30,440 nt of DNA from a virus. The notes under the pieces are model-generated. The model was not told the origin of the DNA. It searched no databases and was given only the letters and a program-made list of their open reading frames with translations. Below are positions 5,736-12,871 of the stretch, piece by piece. The DNA is taken from positions 1 through 30,440 of IMG/VR virus record IMGVR_UViG_3300042465_003045; one strand, 5' to 3'. The stretch's first letter is position 1; each line of letters opens with the position of its first letter. A program made the position numbers and the translations under genes.

Positions 5736-6057
5736 GTTCATTCTCCTGGGCTGTGTTCGTGAAAAACTGAGCTTTGTCTTCGTCGGTGGCGACCCGCCAA
5801 CCTTCAAGGTCGTAATCAACATCAACCTCGCCATAGTAGTCTCTCGAGTAAAACGCTACGAAGCCAAACAGGAAATAGGTGCCGGGTCCAGGCGGCTTGA
5901 ACAGATTACTAAGCGCGTCTTGAAGCATCCCCGCATCGTGTTCGATCTCTGCCGACTGCCCGTTGTGCAGTAGTTCATCAACTTCAAGTCCAGGCCACTC
6001 GCGGCTGTCGCCTTCGGTCAGTTCGATCAGGATGTTGCTAGGTGCTGCTGAACCCAT
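5725..6057 (-). CDS. Small acidic hypothetical protein
   Basis: A 110-residue acidic protein with a central aromatic stretch (GPGTYFLFGFVAFYSRDYYG) and an Asp/Glu-rich end. ATG at 6057 is chosen: it overlaps the upstream stop as TGATG and has AAGG eight to nine bases upstream; a GTG one codon earlier is possible. Its stop overlaps the next start. Acidic proteins of this size sometimes mimic DNA, but charge alone does not support that here. No family recognised. Confidence 0.55.
   Translation of the reverse strand: MGSAAPSNILIELTEGDSREWPGLEVDELLHNGQSAEIEHDAGMLQDALSNLFKPPGPGTYFLFGFVAFYSRDYYGEVDVDYDLEGWRVATDEDKAQFFTNTAQENERGQ
5735..5760 (-). repeat. Duplicated gene leader, copy 2
   Basis: Second copy of the 26-base leader found at 3548-3573, with one mismatch. 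It contains the AGGAG ribosome site used by the PAPS-reductase-like gene and overlaps the 3' end of the preceding gene. Confidence 0.7.
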
Positions 6058-6584
6058 CACGCTTCACCTTTCATCGCTGTGGGGGAAGCTGAGAGACGGT
6101 CGCGGTGAGCCTGCATCATCGGGCACATGTGATAAGACGCACCGCCGCCGCAGACGCCCTTTTGCGGGTCCCAAAGCAATGTTGATTCCCTGCACGACGG
6201 GCATACTTCAATAGTTCCGGGCGTGCGCCGTTCGTCCTGCGTCAGGGGCGTGGGTGTGGGAGCGGGGGAAGCTGGGAGACGTTCCAGATATTGTTCAACC
6301 GCGTCACAAATTTCCGACGAGTTGTAGACCGGCTGCTTCATGGTCCGAGCGATTACGTTGTGAAGGTCGTCCCGGCGCGTCAGCCCCGTGACCGCCTGGG
6401 GTGGCGTCTGACTGCGGAGGTGTGCAAGAAGGGCGGCGCGGTGCATATGTTCCAACGGGCGTAAATCCCACGGTCCAGCTTCGCGCCCTTCCCTTCGTTT
6501 CGCCTCTAGCTCGGTATAATACGCCTCGGCTTTCGCGTGACGCTTCTCAATCTCTGCCAGTTCTTCGTTCGTCAGTGTAGTCAT
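6057..6584 (-). CDS. Hypothetical protein with C-terminal cysteine cluster
   Basis: A 175-residue protein. The N-terminal part is a charged helix (EEIEKRHAKAEAYYTELEAK-like), the centre has a small helical domain (DDLHNVIARTMKQPVYNSSE), and a proline/threonine linker follows. The end carries V-C-P-S-C, then V-C-G-G-G and H-M-C-P, a probable zinc ribbon. ATG at 6584 overlaps the primase-helicase stop as ATGA with GGAGG four bases before it; an ATG 12 bases upstream is less likely. Probably an accessory protein of the replication operon, role unknown. Confidence 0.6.
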   Translation of the reverse strand: MTTLTNEELAEIEKRHAKAEAYYTELEAKRREGREAGPWDLRPLEHMHRAALLAHLRSQTPPQAVTGLTRRDDLHNVIARTMKQPVYNSSEICDAVEQYLERLPASPAPTPTPLTQDERRTPGTIEVCPSCRESTLLWDPQKGVCGGGASYHMCPMMQAHRDRLSASPTAMKGEA

Positions 6585-8515
6585 ACTTTCCTCCATTCTT
6601 TAATGCCGGCAGCTTTAATCAGCCGGCGTTGCTGTAGCTTGTCCATTGTCCTGCGCCATGCTTGCCGCTGCGCGGCTGCGTTACCCTCAGTAAACATCGC
6701 CTTCAGTTCGTCTTCTTGCAGAACAAGCCCGTCAGCCAGCGCGTCGAGCACCATCTGTTCGTATGTCGATAACTTGCCCACCGCGTCCTTGATGACCTTA
6801 ACGCTGTCGTACCAGCCCGCGACCAGGCTGCTTACCTCGTCGCCGTCCTCGTCGCGCCCTAGTACGATCTTGGTCAGGTCGAAGTGTTGCGCCAGCAGCT
6901 TGTCGCCGTCCTTTTGTTTAAGCACCTCAAGCTGCGCCGACATACCGTCTGCGTCAGGACGATATACGCCCAGCAGATAGTCCACGTTAGCAGTAAGCGC
7001 AGACGACCCGCGAGGCCGCTCAGAGGCAGAGTGTCCCGTGTGGTGTATGACCAGAACACTCGCCCCAAACGTAGAGCGCAGGTGCAGGTTAATCAGCCGC
7101 AGATAGTCGCTAATGTCGCTGGCACTATTCTCGTCCCCGGCAAAGGTCTGCGAGAGCGTATCCACGACGATCAGGCTAGGCTTAAAGGTCAGCGCACTGA
7201 TCGCATCGCGAAGCGCAAAAATCCGCTCCTCGACAGTCAGCAGCAGTGGCGTGACGCACACCGCGAAGTTCGTCGCCAGCATCCGCTTGTTCTGCTTATG
7301 CCAAGCACTCACCCGCCGCGAGATACCTGCACCTCCTTCCGCCGCGACATAGACCACGCCGCCGGCATTGGTCTTGCGCCCGCACCACGCCATGTCATGC
7401 GCTAGGTGCAGGCACAGATCGAGCGCCAGGAAGCTCTTGAACGTGCCGCTGGCACCAAACAGGATGCCCATCGAATCAGCCGGGATCAGCGCCTTGACGC
7501 ACCAGCGCACCGACTTCGCAGCCTCTTCTAACTGGGTGAGCGTCAGAAGCAGCCCTGCCGTCGCAGGAACAGAGGGAGGGATCACATCCTCTGCCGCAGC
7601 ATCAACGCGCTGCTTGTGACGCTCCGCGCCCGCGACCATGCGGGGTATCTCGTCATAGCGAGAGCGCCACCGCGCTAACTCAGCCTCGCCCTCTGGCCTA
7701 TGCGCCATCATAAGACCGCGCACATGCTCGACGACGGCACCTGGGTTCAAGCCGCCGGCGACCAGCTTGCCAGTCAGCTTAAGTAGCGGGTCATGGTATG
7801 ACCTGTCATCCACATCATCAGCCGTCAGCAGCGCAATCAGGCTGGCATGGTCTGAACCCGTCTCGTTGTGCTGCTTGACCTTTGGCGCAGACATGCCAGC
7901 GCGAACCCGCTCTAGGTCGATGCCAAACACCGCACAGGCGTCAGCTAGGCTATACCGCGCATCTGGGTTGCTCTGCTCAAGACGCACCGCCCAAGGCCCG
8001 CTGTCGCGTGGCTTTAGATTGCTGCCGACCGGCAACCGCACATATCGCACTCGGTTGTTGCCGCTGATGTCGGCCTTCGCCATAAAGCCAGCCAGCGACA
8101 TCTCGCCCATCACCGCGTCGATCAGCGCACCGTTTACACAGTCTGGATCGTCAGCATCCAGCCAGACGCCGATCTGGCGCTTGCCGGGACTAGTCTCGAT
8201 CACATAGCTAACCTGCCCGACAATATCATCAGGATTGCAATCGTCAGCGACCAGCACCGCCAGCCGCAAAAATGTCAGCTTGCTACGCCGAAACCGCGCC
8301 TGATCGTCTAGACCGGCAAGCACCGCTGTCGAGACGTAAGTGTTCTGGTCGCCGCATCTATTGATCGTCTGCGCTTGCGCCGGCTTGCAGTGATATGCAC
8401 GCCCGTCCCAAGCAGCAGACGGACTGTTTGGATCGCCAACAAAGCTGCAAATCCAGCAGTATTGTTCGTCGTCCAAATTGCCCGCAAGCAAGCTAAGAAA
8501 TTCTGAATTTTCCAC
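6581..8515 (-). CDS. Primase-helicase (RepB-primase-like domain plus RepA-like RecA ATPase)
   Basis: A 644-residue two-part replication protein. Residues about 80-180 resemble archaeo-eukaryotic-type RepB primases: VIETSPGKRQIGVWLD (105-120, matching the family TSPGxxQ pattern) and RVRYVRLPVGSNLKP (155-169). The C-terminal half is a RecA-like hexameric helicase of the RepA/AAA_25 type: Walker A GASGTFKS (354-361), Walker B SLIVVDT (447-453), sensor-like VIHHTGHS (489-496) and a following RPRGSSAL with possible arginine finger. It would prime and unwind phage DNA, with polymerase from the host or from outside this window. The start is GTG with a weak GGAA site. It follows the HTH gene and is coupled to the next gene. 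Confidence 0.85.
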   Translation of the reverse strand: MENSEFLSLLAGNLDDEQYCWICSFVGDPNSPSAAWDGRAYHCKPAQAQTINRCGDQNTYVSTAVLAGLDDQARFRRSKLTFLRLAVLVADDCNPDDIVGQVSYVIETSPGKRQIGVWLDADDPDCVNGALIDAVMGEMSLAGFMAKADISGNNRVRYVRLPVGSNLKPRDSGPWAVRLEQSNPDARYSLADACAVFGIDLERVRAGMSAPKVKQHNETGSDHASLIALLTADDVDDRSYHDPLLKLTGKLVAGGLNPGAVVEHVRGLMMAHRPEGEAELARWRSRYDEIPRMVAGAERHKQRVDAAAEDVIPPSVPATAGLLLTLTQLEEAAKSVRWCVKALIPADSMGILFGASGTFKSFLALDLCLHLAHDMAWCGRKTNAGGVVYVAAEGGAGISRRVSAWHKQNKRMLATNFAVCVTPLLLTVEERIFALRDAISALTFKPSLIVVDTLSQTFAGDENSASDISDYLRLINLHLRSTFGASVLVIHHTGHSASERPRGSSALTANVDYLLGVYRPDADGMSAQLEVLKQKDGDKLLAQHFDLTKIVLGRDEDGDEVSSLVAGWYDSVKVIKDAVGKLSTYEQMVLDALADGLVLQEDELKAMFTEGNAAAQRQAWRRTMDKLQQRRLIKAAGIKEWRKV

Positions 8516-8529
8516 GCTGTTTTCCGTTT

Positions 8530-8778
8530 CTAGCGTGCGTCAGATAGATCAACTAAATTGATCTTCAATTTGTTTTTCTTGGCGTAATTTATAATTGTCT
8601 GCCAGTGCCGCTGCGGTATACGCCCGCCAGTCCCGCCAACATCCGCAGTTGTCATCCAGCGCGACACCGCGCTTGGGCTTACGTCTACGATCCTAGACGT
8701 CGGCCTGACACCTCCAAGCGCAGAAATTACGCGGTAGGCTGGGTTAGATTTGTTTTTTGTTCTGTATAAAAACGGCAT
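8530..8778 (-). CDS. Small Cro/YdaS-like helix-turn-helix regulator
   Basis: An 82-residue basic protein. Residues about 16-45 (VISALGGVRPTSRIVDVSPS then AVSRWM) form a helix-turn-helix with the usual ALGG...VSxxAVSRW pattern of Cro/YdaS-type regulators. A RIPQRHW segment and a basic helix follow. It begins a minus-strand operon opposite a divergently transcribed recombination operon, with 129 bases between the two starts. That layout suggests it controls one or both promoters there, including itself. AGAGG precedes the ATG. It has no oligomerisation or self-cleavage domain, so it is Cro-like rather than a full CI repressor. Confidence 0.75.
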   Translation of the reverse strand: MPFLYRTKNKSNPAYRVISALGGVRPTSRIVDVSPSAVSRWMTTADVGGTGGRIPQRHWQTIINYAKKNKLKINLVDLSDAR

Positions 8779-8804
8779 TTTAGCCTCTTGCTTTTGGGGA
8801 ACTC

Positions 8805-8833
8805 ATCATGGCAACGTGTTTCGGCAAACGCAA
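8805..8833 (-). promoter_or_regulatory. Possible promoter of the regulator/primase operon
   Basis: Read on the minus strand, TTGCGT (8833-8828) and CATGAT (8810-8805) are separated by 17 bases and match three and four of six consensus positions. It lies just upstream of the HTH gene. The match is weak and position carries most of the argument. Confidence 0.3.
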
Positions 8834-8846
8834 CAGTATTTCGATG

Positions 8847-8875
8847 TTGCAAAAAACTGTACACCGTTTTACAAG
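8847..8875 (+). promoter_or_regulatory. Promoter of the recombination operon with a dyad in its spacer
   Basis: TTGCAA (8847-8852), a 17-base spacer and TACAAG (8870-8875) form a sigma70-like promoter about 35 bases before the first gene. The spacer is almost exactly a 16-base imperfect dyad (8854-8869, AAACTGT...GTTT, 12 of 16 positions symmetrical). Its position between -35 and -10 is typical of a repressor operator. The adjacent HTH gene is the obvious candidate to bind it. Confidence 0.45.
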
Positions 8876-8907
8876 CGTACCCCGGCAAACCACGAAAGGA
8901 CCAAACG

Positions 8908-9297
8908 ATGGCGACAATACAAGAGTTAGCTGACTGTTGGCTGCAAGCAAAAGCAGATGAGACGTCAGCGAACGCCAGGAGGCTTGAAGTAGAAGAAGAA
9001 ATTCTGAAGCTCCTGCCGGCGAAGGAGGAGGGCAAAACCACCACGATGATTTCGAACTCCATGCGTATTAGTACAACAGGCAAGGTTTCGTTTAAGGCCG
9101 ACCTCCCTGCGCTGCAAGCATTAACGATGACATGGCCCGATGTGATGCGCCCGATCAAAACAAAAGTTGAGCAGGACGAGTCGGCCTTGCGTCAGATTAG
9201 AGCGGAGCGCCAGGATTTGTGGCGGCACATCGCGCCAGCAATTACAGTCAAGCCGGCAAAAACCTATGTACAAATTGAGGTGTTAGATGGCGTTTGA
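8908..9297 (+). CDS. First gene of the recombination operon (DUF7173-like)
   Basis: A 129-residue mostly helical protein: an N-terminal coiled segment with Asn-Ala-Arg-Arg, then TTTMISNSMRISTTGKVSFK and a C-terminal IRAERQDLWRHIAPAITVKP. Small proteins with this pattern are often encoded directly before Sak4-type ATPases; I compare it with DUF7173 from memory. GAAAGGA precedes the ATG. It overlaps the Sak4-like gene by 11 bases, so the two are co-translated. Biochemical role unknown. Confidence 0.6.
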   Translation: MATIQELADCWLQAKADETSANARRLEVEEEILKLLPAKEEGKTTTMISNSMRISTTGKVSFKADLPALQALTMTWPDVMRPIKTKVEQDESALRQIRAERQDLWRHIAPAITVKPAKTYVQIEVLDGV

Positions 9298-10027
9298 TCT
9301 CAAATCTATCAGCAAGAACGACGCCCAACTTGCGCCAAGAATTATGCTGTATGGCGTCGAGGGTATTGGCAAAAGCACGTTCGCGGCATACTCGCCCAAG
9401 CCCATCTTCATCCTGACGGAAGACGGCCTGGGATCGTTGCCTGTGCAGCATTTCCCGCTGGCAAAGACTGTCGCCAGCGTCATGTCTGCAATCACCACGC
9501 TTTACGACGAGAAGCACGACTACAAGACGGTGGTGCTAGACAGCCTTGACTGGCTTGAGGCTATGATCTGGCAGGAGATGGAATCCAAGCACGATGCCAA
9601 AGATTTGGCATACGGCAAGGGCGCGTCTATCGCGGCAGACAAGTGGCGCACCATCGTCACCGCGTTTGATGCTTTGAGGGCGAAGCACAACATGAACGTG
9701 ATCCTGATTGCTCATACTATGATCAAACGATTTGACAGCCCTGAGACTGAGCCATACGACCGTTACCAGCCTAAGCTACAGGAACGCAGCGGAAGCCTGA
9801 TCCGCGAGTGGGCTGACGCTGTTTTGTTTGCGAACTATAAGACCATCGTCAAGCAAAGCGACGTTGGTTTTAATAAGACTGTATCTCGCGGCGTAAGCAG
9901 CGGTGAACGCATGTTGTTCACCAGTGAGCGCCCCGCGTATATGGCGAAGAACCGCTACTCGCTACCCGAGAGCATCCCGCTTGATTGGGATGCGTTTGCC
10001 GAAGCTATCAAACCCAAGAAGGAATAA
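9287..10027 (+). CDS. Sak4-type RecA-like recombinase ATPase
   Basis: A 246-residue AAA_24/Sak4-like protein. Walker A is GVEGIGKST (23-31) and Walker B is KTVVLDSLDWL (80-90). NVILIAHTMIKRF near residue 138 matches the family's sensor strand. Sak4 proteins are single-domain RecA relatives that pair homologous single strands in phage recombination, usually together with an ssDNA-binding partner. The next gene encodes a DUF669-like protein, the known neighbour in such cassettes. Length fits the family. Confidence 0.85.
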   Translation: MAFDLKSISKNDAQLAPRIMLYGVEGIGKSTFAAYSPKPIFILTEDGLGSLPVQHFPLAKTVASVMSAITTLYDEKHDYKTVVLDSLDWLEAMIWQEMESKHDAKDLAYGKGASIAADKWRTIVTAFDALRAKHNMNVILIAHTMIKRFDSPETEPYDRYQPKLQERSGSLIREWADAVLFANYKTIVKQSDVGFNKTVSRGVSSGERMLFTSERPAYMAKNRYSLPESIPLDWDAFAEAIKPKKE

Positions 10028-10031
10028 AACG

Positions 10032-10490
10032 ATGCCGCAATTTGATTATGAGATTGGCGAAGCCAAAGAACGTGATCCTAACCAGATCAGCGAGTTTTCG
10101 CCTCTGCCCCGCGCTAAATACGAGTGCATCGTAATTGACACGAAGATTAAGTCAACAAAGGCAGGGACAGGTGAATATATTGAAGTCACCTTACAGGTTG
10201 TAGACGGTCCTAGCAGTGGTCGGCGCTTGTGGGACAGGTTGAACCTCAGCAATCCCTCTAAGAAAGCCGAGGCGATTGCCAAGGAGCAACTCGACAGGCT
10301 TTGTGCGGCTGTTGGCCTGACGCATAAGATGCAGCAGACAGAGCAGCTTCACGATATCCCGATCATTGTCAGCGTAGACATTGACCGTAAAGACCCGACC
10401 CGCAACCGCATTGATAACTACAGCAAGGCAGGTGTTGCGTCTGCTAAAGCCGCGCCTTCCGTTGCAGCCAAGAAGCCCTGGGAGCGGTAG
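10032..10490 (+). CDS. DUF669-like ssDNA-binding protein
   Basis: A 152-residue protein with a strand-rich core: IGEAKERDPNQISEFSPLPR, YECIVIDTKIKSTKAGTGEY, a GRRLWDRLNLSNPSKKA segment, and a short alanine/lysine tail ending KPWER. This is the layout of DUF669 proteins, OB-fold-like ssDNA-binding partners of Sak4 recombinases (GxY/GRxLWD...NL motifs, PW near the end). It lacks the acidic SSB-type tail; that tail is instead on the next gene's product. It starts five bases after the previous stop. Confidence 0.75.
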   Translation: MPQFDYEIGEAKERDPNQISEFSPLPRAKYECIVIDTKIKSTKAGTGEYIEVTLQVVDGPSSGRRLWDRLNLSNPSKKAEAIAKEQLDRLCAAVGLTHKMQQTEQLHDIPIIVSVDIDRKDPTRNRIDNYSKAGVASAKAAPSVAAKKPWER

Positions 10491-10493
10491 GCC

Positions 10494-11639
10494 ATGAAAC
10501 TGCCAGAGCGCCAAAACACCACCACGGCGGAGATATACAAGTGGTACGCCTCAAAGCCACAGTCTCATCGCGAACACCTCGGGGCCAGCCTTATTGGCGC
10601 CGAGTGTGATCGCGAACTCTGGCAGACTTTTCGCTGGGTCGCGCTCCCTCAGTTTGAGGGGCGCATCCTACGGATGTTTAACACCGGCGTCCGCGAGGAG
10701 GCCCGCGTGTTCGAGGAGCTGCGCGGCATAGGCGTCGAGCTGCATACGCATGAGGACGGTCAGCAGATCAAATGCCGGGATACGACAGGCCATTTCGGCG
10801 GCAGTGTAGATGCTATCGCCAGGGGTCTGAACGAGTCTTCTAAAGCCTGGGCGGTTGTCGAGATCAAAACGCACAACGCAAAGTCCTGGGCAGACGTTAA
10901 AGCCAAGGGCGTTGCTGATAGCAAGCCAAAGCACTTTGCACAGATGCAGGTTTACATGCGTCTTCTGAAGTTAGACCGCGCTTTGTATTTTGCCGTCAAT
11001 AAAGACACCGACCACATCTACACAGAATGGGTCCATCACGACGAAAGCGCGTCCAGTGTTTTGCTTGGCCGCGCCGAGAGCATCATTAACGCAGCGCAAC
11101 CGCCGGCGAAGCTGAGTGAAGACCCGGCATATTTTGGCTGCAAGTTCTGCGACTTCAATGCCCACTGCCACCAGAAGAAAGTAGCTACCGTAAACTGCCG
11201 TACTTGCAGTCACAGCACACCAGGCGCTGACGGCACTTGGCATTGCAACGTGAGCATCGAGAGCAGAAAGCTCACCAAGGGCCAGCAAGAGCGGGCGTGT
11301 GAGCAGCACTTATTCATCCCGCCGCTGGTGCCTACAGGCGTTGCCGTGGATGCAGGCGAGGGCTGGGTTGAATACGAGATGCCGGGAGGCAAGACGTTTA
11401 GGAACGGTCAGGCTTACTTGACTAGCAAGGAGCTAGAGATTGCTCCGCAAGAGGCTATTGAGTCGCCGCAGATTGCAGAGATTAAGGCTGCGTTCCCAGG
11501 CGCGAGGATCGAGAATGTCACGCCACGCAAGCGCAGGAACGCGAAAGACCTGAGTGCAATGGCCTACGCACCGCTGGAGCCTTACGACCCTGCAAAGCGT
11601 ATTCCTGGCGACCCGATGGACGATGACATTCCGTTTTAG
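10494..11639 (+). CDS. Cas4/AddB-like PD-(D/E)XK nuclease with Fe-S cluster and SSB-like tail
   Basis: A 381-residue nuclease. The active site reads G-S-V-D (D106), V-E-I-K (E123, K125) and QMQVY (Q150, Y154), with an N-terminal glutamate near 68. Cys38 plus Cys216-x2-Cys219-x5-Cys225 match the split four-cysteine Fe-S staple of Cas4 and AddB. A second group (Cys235, Cys238, Cys251, Cys269) may be a zinc ribbon. The protein ends MDDDIPF, the same as the acidic tip of bacterial SSB proteins that recruits repair enzymes. It would resect DNA ends to feed the Sak4/DUF669 pair. Start ATG at 10494 has GGAG nine bases upstream. It is not CRISPR-linked: no array or other cas gene is seen. Confidence 0.85.
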   Translation: MKLPERQNTTTAEIYKWYASKPQSHREHLGASLIGAECDRELWQTFRWVALPQFEGRILRMFNTGVREEARVFEELRGIGVELHTHEDGQQIKCRDTTGHFGGSVDAIARGLNESSKAWAVVEIKTHNAKSWADVKAKGVADSKPKHFAQMQVYMRLLKLDRALYFAVNKDTDHIYTEWVHHDESASSVLLGRAESIINAAQPPAKLSEDPAYFGCKFCDFNAHCHQKKVATVNCRTCSHSTPGADGTWHCNVSIESRKLTKGQQERACEQHLFIPPLVPTGVAVDAGEGWVEYEMPGGKTFRNGQAYLTSKELEIAPQEAIESPQIAEIKAAFPGARIENVTPRKRRNAKDLSAMAYAPLEPYDPAKRIPGDPMDDDIPF

Positions 11640-11650
11640 TGGGGGGTGAG

Positions 11651-12007
11651 ATGAAACCCACAAGTGACGAAGCATACGCACAATACCAAGAACGCAAGCG
11701 CACCAACCCTGAGTACAAGGCTAAAAACAGTGCGCGAGCCGCTGAGTGGGTACAGCAGAACAAAGAGAAACGTGCGGCTCACAAGGCTGTGGAGAGCGCG
11801 ATTAATCGCGGCTTGATCATTAAGCCAACCCGCTGTCAGGTCTGCAACGCGGAACCTAAACGGCTAGACGGGCATCACACCGACTACACTAAGCTGCTTG
11901 AGGTACAGTGGCTATGCCGGTCATGTCACATAGCCGCGCATAACCCAGACAAAAAGCCAGCGCGTTGGGGTCGTACACCCCGCGCAGCCTTGCCGCAGGA
12001 GAAATAA
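11651..12007 (+). CDS. HNH-endonuclease-like zinc protein
   Basis: A 118-residue basic protein. The N-terminal half is a charged helix (a likely DNA-binding arm). The C-terminal half has CQVC, a GHHTDYTKLLEVQWLC segment and CRSCH, so two Cys-x2-Cys pairs frame a double histidine. This is the arrangement of HNH/beta-beta-metal proteins that cut DNA or act as recombination nucleases. It lies between two nuclease genes. The second catalytic histidine is not certain, so it may be a structural zinc protein. Start ATG at 11651 has GGTGAG close by; an ATG four codons earlier lies inside the previous stop region. Confidence 0.7.
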   Translation: MKPTSDEAYAQYQERKRTNPEYKAKNSARAAEWVQQNKEKRAAHKAVESAINRGLIIKPTRCQVCNAEPKRLDGHHTDYTKLLEVQWLCRSCHIAAHNPDKKPARWGRTPRAALPQEK

Positions 12008-12319
12008 ATGGGCGGGCGTATGAGCCGCAACAAGGGTGCCGGCGCGGAACGAGAGTTCGCCGCGCTGGTATCCGCTGCCCTGGGCGTCGAGGTCAAACGC
12101 AAACTGGGCCAAGCCCGCGAGGGCGGCGACGACCTTCAGCTAGGCAAATACCGCTTTGAGATTAAGCGCCGAGAGACCCTGGCCATCATGTCTTGGGTCC
12201 GCCAGATCGAGGCGTGCGTCGAGCCTTGGGAAGTGCCTGTCGTGGCGTTCCGTCAGAGCCAGCAGGAATGGCGCTGCGTCATAAAGCTGACCGACTTGCT
12301 GGCGCTGCTGAAAGGCTAG
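12008..12319 (+). CDS. Small PD-(D/E)XK resolvase-like nuclease
   Basis: A 103-residue protein. GAGAEREFAALV (with a conserved Glu), GGDDLQLGKYRFEIKRRE (Asp pair plus E-x-K) and a following SWVRQIEACVEPW fit the small Holliday-junction-resolvase/VRR-like fold. It could process recombination branches or replication intermediates. It begins directly after the HNH-like gene's stop with AGGAG upstream and is the last gene of the recombination operon. Its TAG shares CTAG with the convergent spanin gene's stop. Confidence 0.75.
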   Translation: MGGRMSRNKGAGAEREFAALVSAALGVEVKRKLGQAREGGDDLQLGKYRFEIKRRETLAIMSWVRQIEACVEPWEVPVVAFRQSQQEWRCVIKLTDLLALLKG

Positions 12320-12328
12320 GGGGCCTTT
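12311..12328. terminator. Possible bidirectional terminator hairpin at convergent operons
   Basis: AAAGGC (12311-12316) pairs with GCCTTT (12323-12328) over a TAGGGG loop, at the junction where the recombination and lysis operons meet. A-rich stretches follow, but T runs are short, so termination strength is doubtful. Confidence 0.35.
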
Positions 12329-12678
12329 AAAACAGCCCGAATTGCAGCCTTGTCCGCGTTGCACAGGTCGAGCGCCTCAAGCAACTGGTCCGCTATCAGA
12401 ATGAGGGTCCGCTGGGTCCATTCGCCAGTCGGCTTGGATGGCCCGAGGCATGGCGCTAAAAGGTCGCTAGGGACGCTTGGTGCTGGGAGCGGGACTAGGC
12501 GCTCGATCACCCGAGGCTGCGTCTGGCAACCCGTCAATCCAAGCCCTGCCAGCATCAGAAAGAGGAGGCTCACCCACCGCTGGGGAGGCCACAATAGCCA
12601 GTTGCCGCTTTCTGGCAGTTGACCTAATGCCAGCCTGGGCAAGAGCCGATTGTTCCAATATCCCCTTAATTCGCTCAT
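12316..12678 (-). CDS. Rz1-like outer-membrane spanin lipoprotein
   Basis: A 120-residue protein with a hydrophobic segment ending in the lipobox L-T-G-C at residues 48-51. The mature part is proline-rich near its start (LVPLPAPSVPSDLLAP) and then helical. Lipobox cysteine, proline-rich start and overlap with an Rz-like gene in another frame identify an o-spanin, which joins the inner-membrane Rz protein to disrupt the outer membrane at lysis. It starts inside the Rz frame and runs past its end. The unusually long N-region before the hydrophobic part, with AGAGG before ATG at 12678, leaves the start slightly uncertain. Confidence 0.8.
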   Translation of the reverse strand: MSELRGYWNNRLLPRLALGQLPESGNWLLWPPQRWVSLLFLMLAGLGLTGCQTQPRVIERLVPLPAPSVPSDLLAPCLGPSKPTGEWTQRTLILIADQLLEALDLCNADKAAIRAVLKAP

Positions 12679-12871
12679 TTTCAGCCTCTGCCTGTTTAGC
12701 CAGCGCGGCGTTGGCGTTGGCAGTTGTGGTCGCGGCGTCTAGCTGTACGCGCAGCTCCCCAATTAGCTGAAGCCGGGAGCTAACCCAGCCGACGGCTAGG
12801 GCTATGCCGGCGGCAACGCCCAGGATCGCGACCAGACGCCAGGGAATGAAGCTGCTGATGAGGCCAATCAC
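12467..12871 (-). CDS. Rz-like inner-membrane spanin
   Basis: A 134-residue protein with an N-terminal membrane anchor (about 8-30: FIPWRLVAILGVAAGIALAV) and a periplasmic coiled coil rich in Ala/Glu (ANAALAKQAEAENERIKGI). The C-terminus is proline-rich. It partners the overlapping Rz1-like lipoprotein to form the spanin that breaks the outer membrane. It starts with GTG, overlapping the endolysin stop as GTGA. Such pairs occur in phages of Gram-negative hosts. Confidence 0.8.
   Translation of the reverse strand: MIGLISSFIPWRLVAILGVAAGIALAVGWVSSRLQLIGELRVQLDAATTTANANAALAKQAEAENERIKGILEQSALAQAGIRSTARKRQLAIVASPAVGEPPLSDAGRAWIDGLPDAASGDRAPSPAPSTKRP

Noticed and set aside
10494-11639. CRISPR cas4
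   Set aside because: The nuclease is Cas4-like in motifs, but it sits in a Sak4/DUF669 recombination operon with no array or other cas gene.
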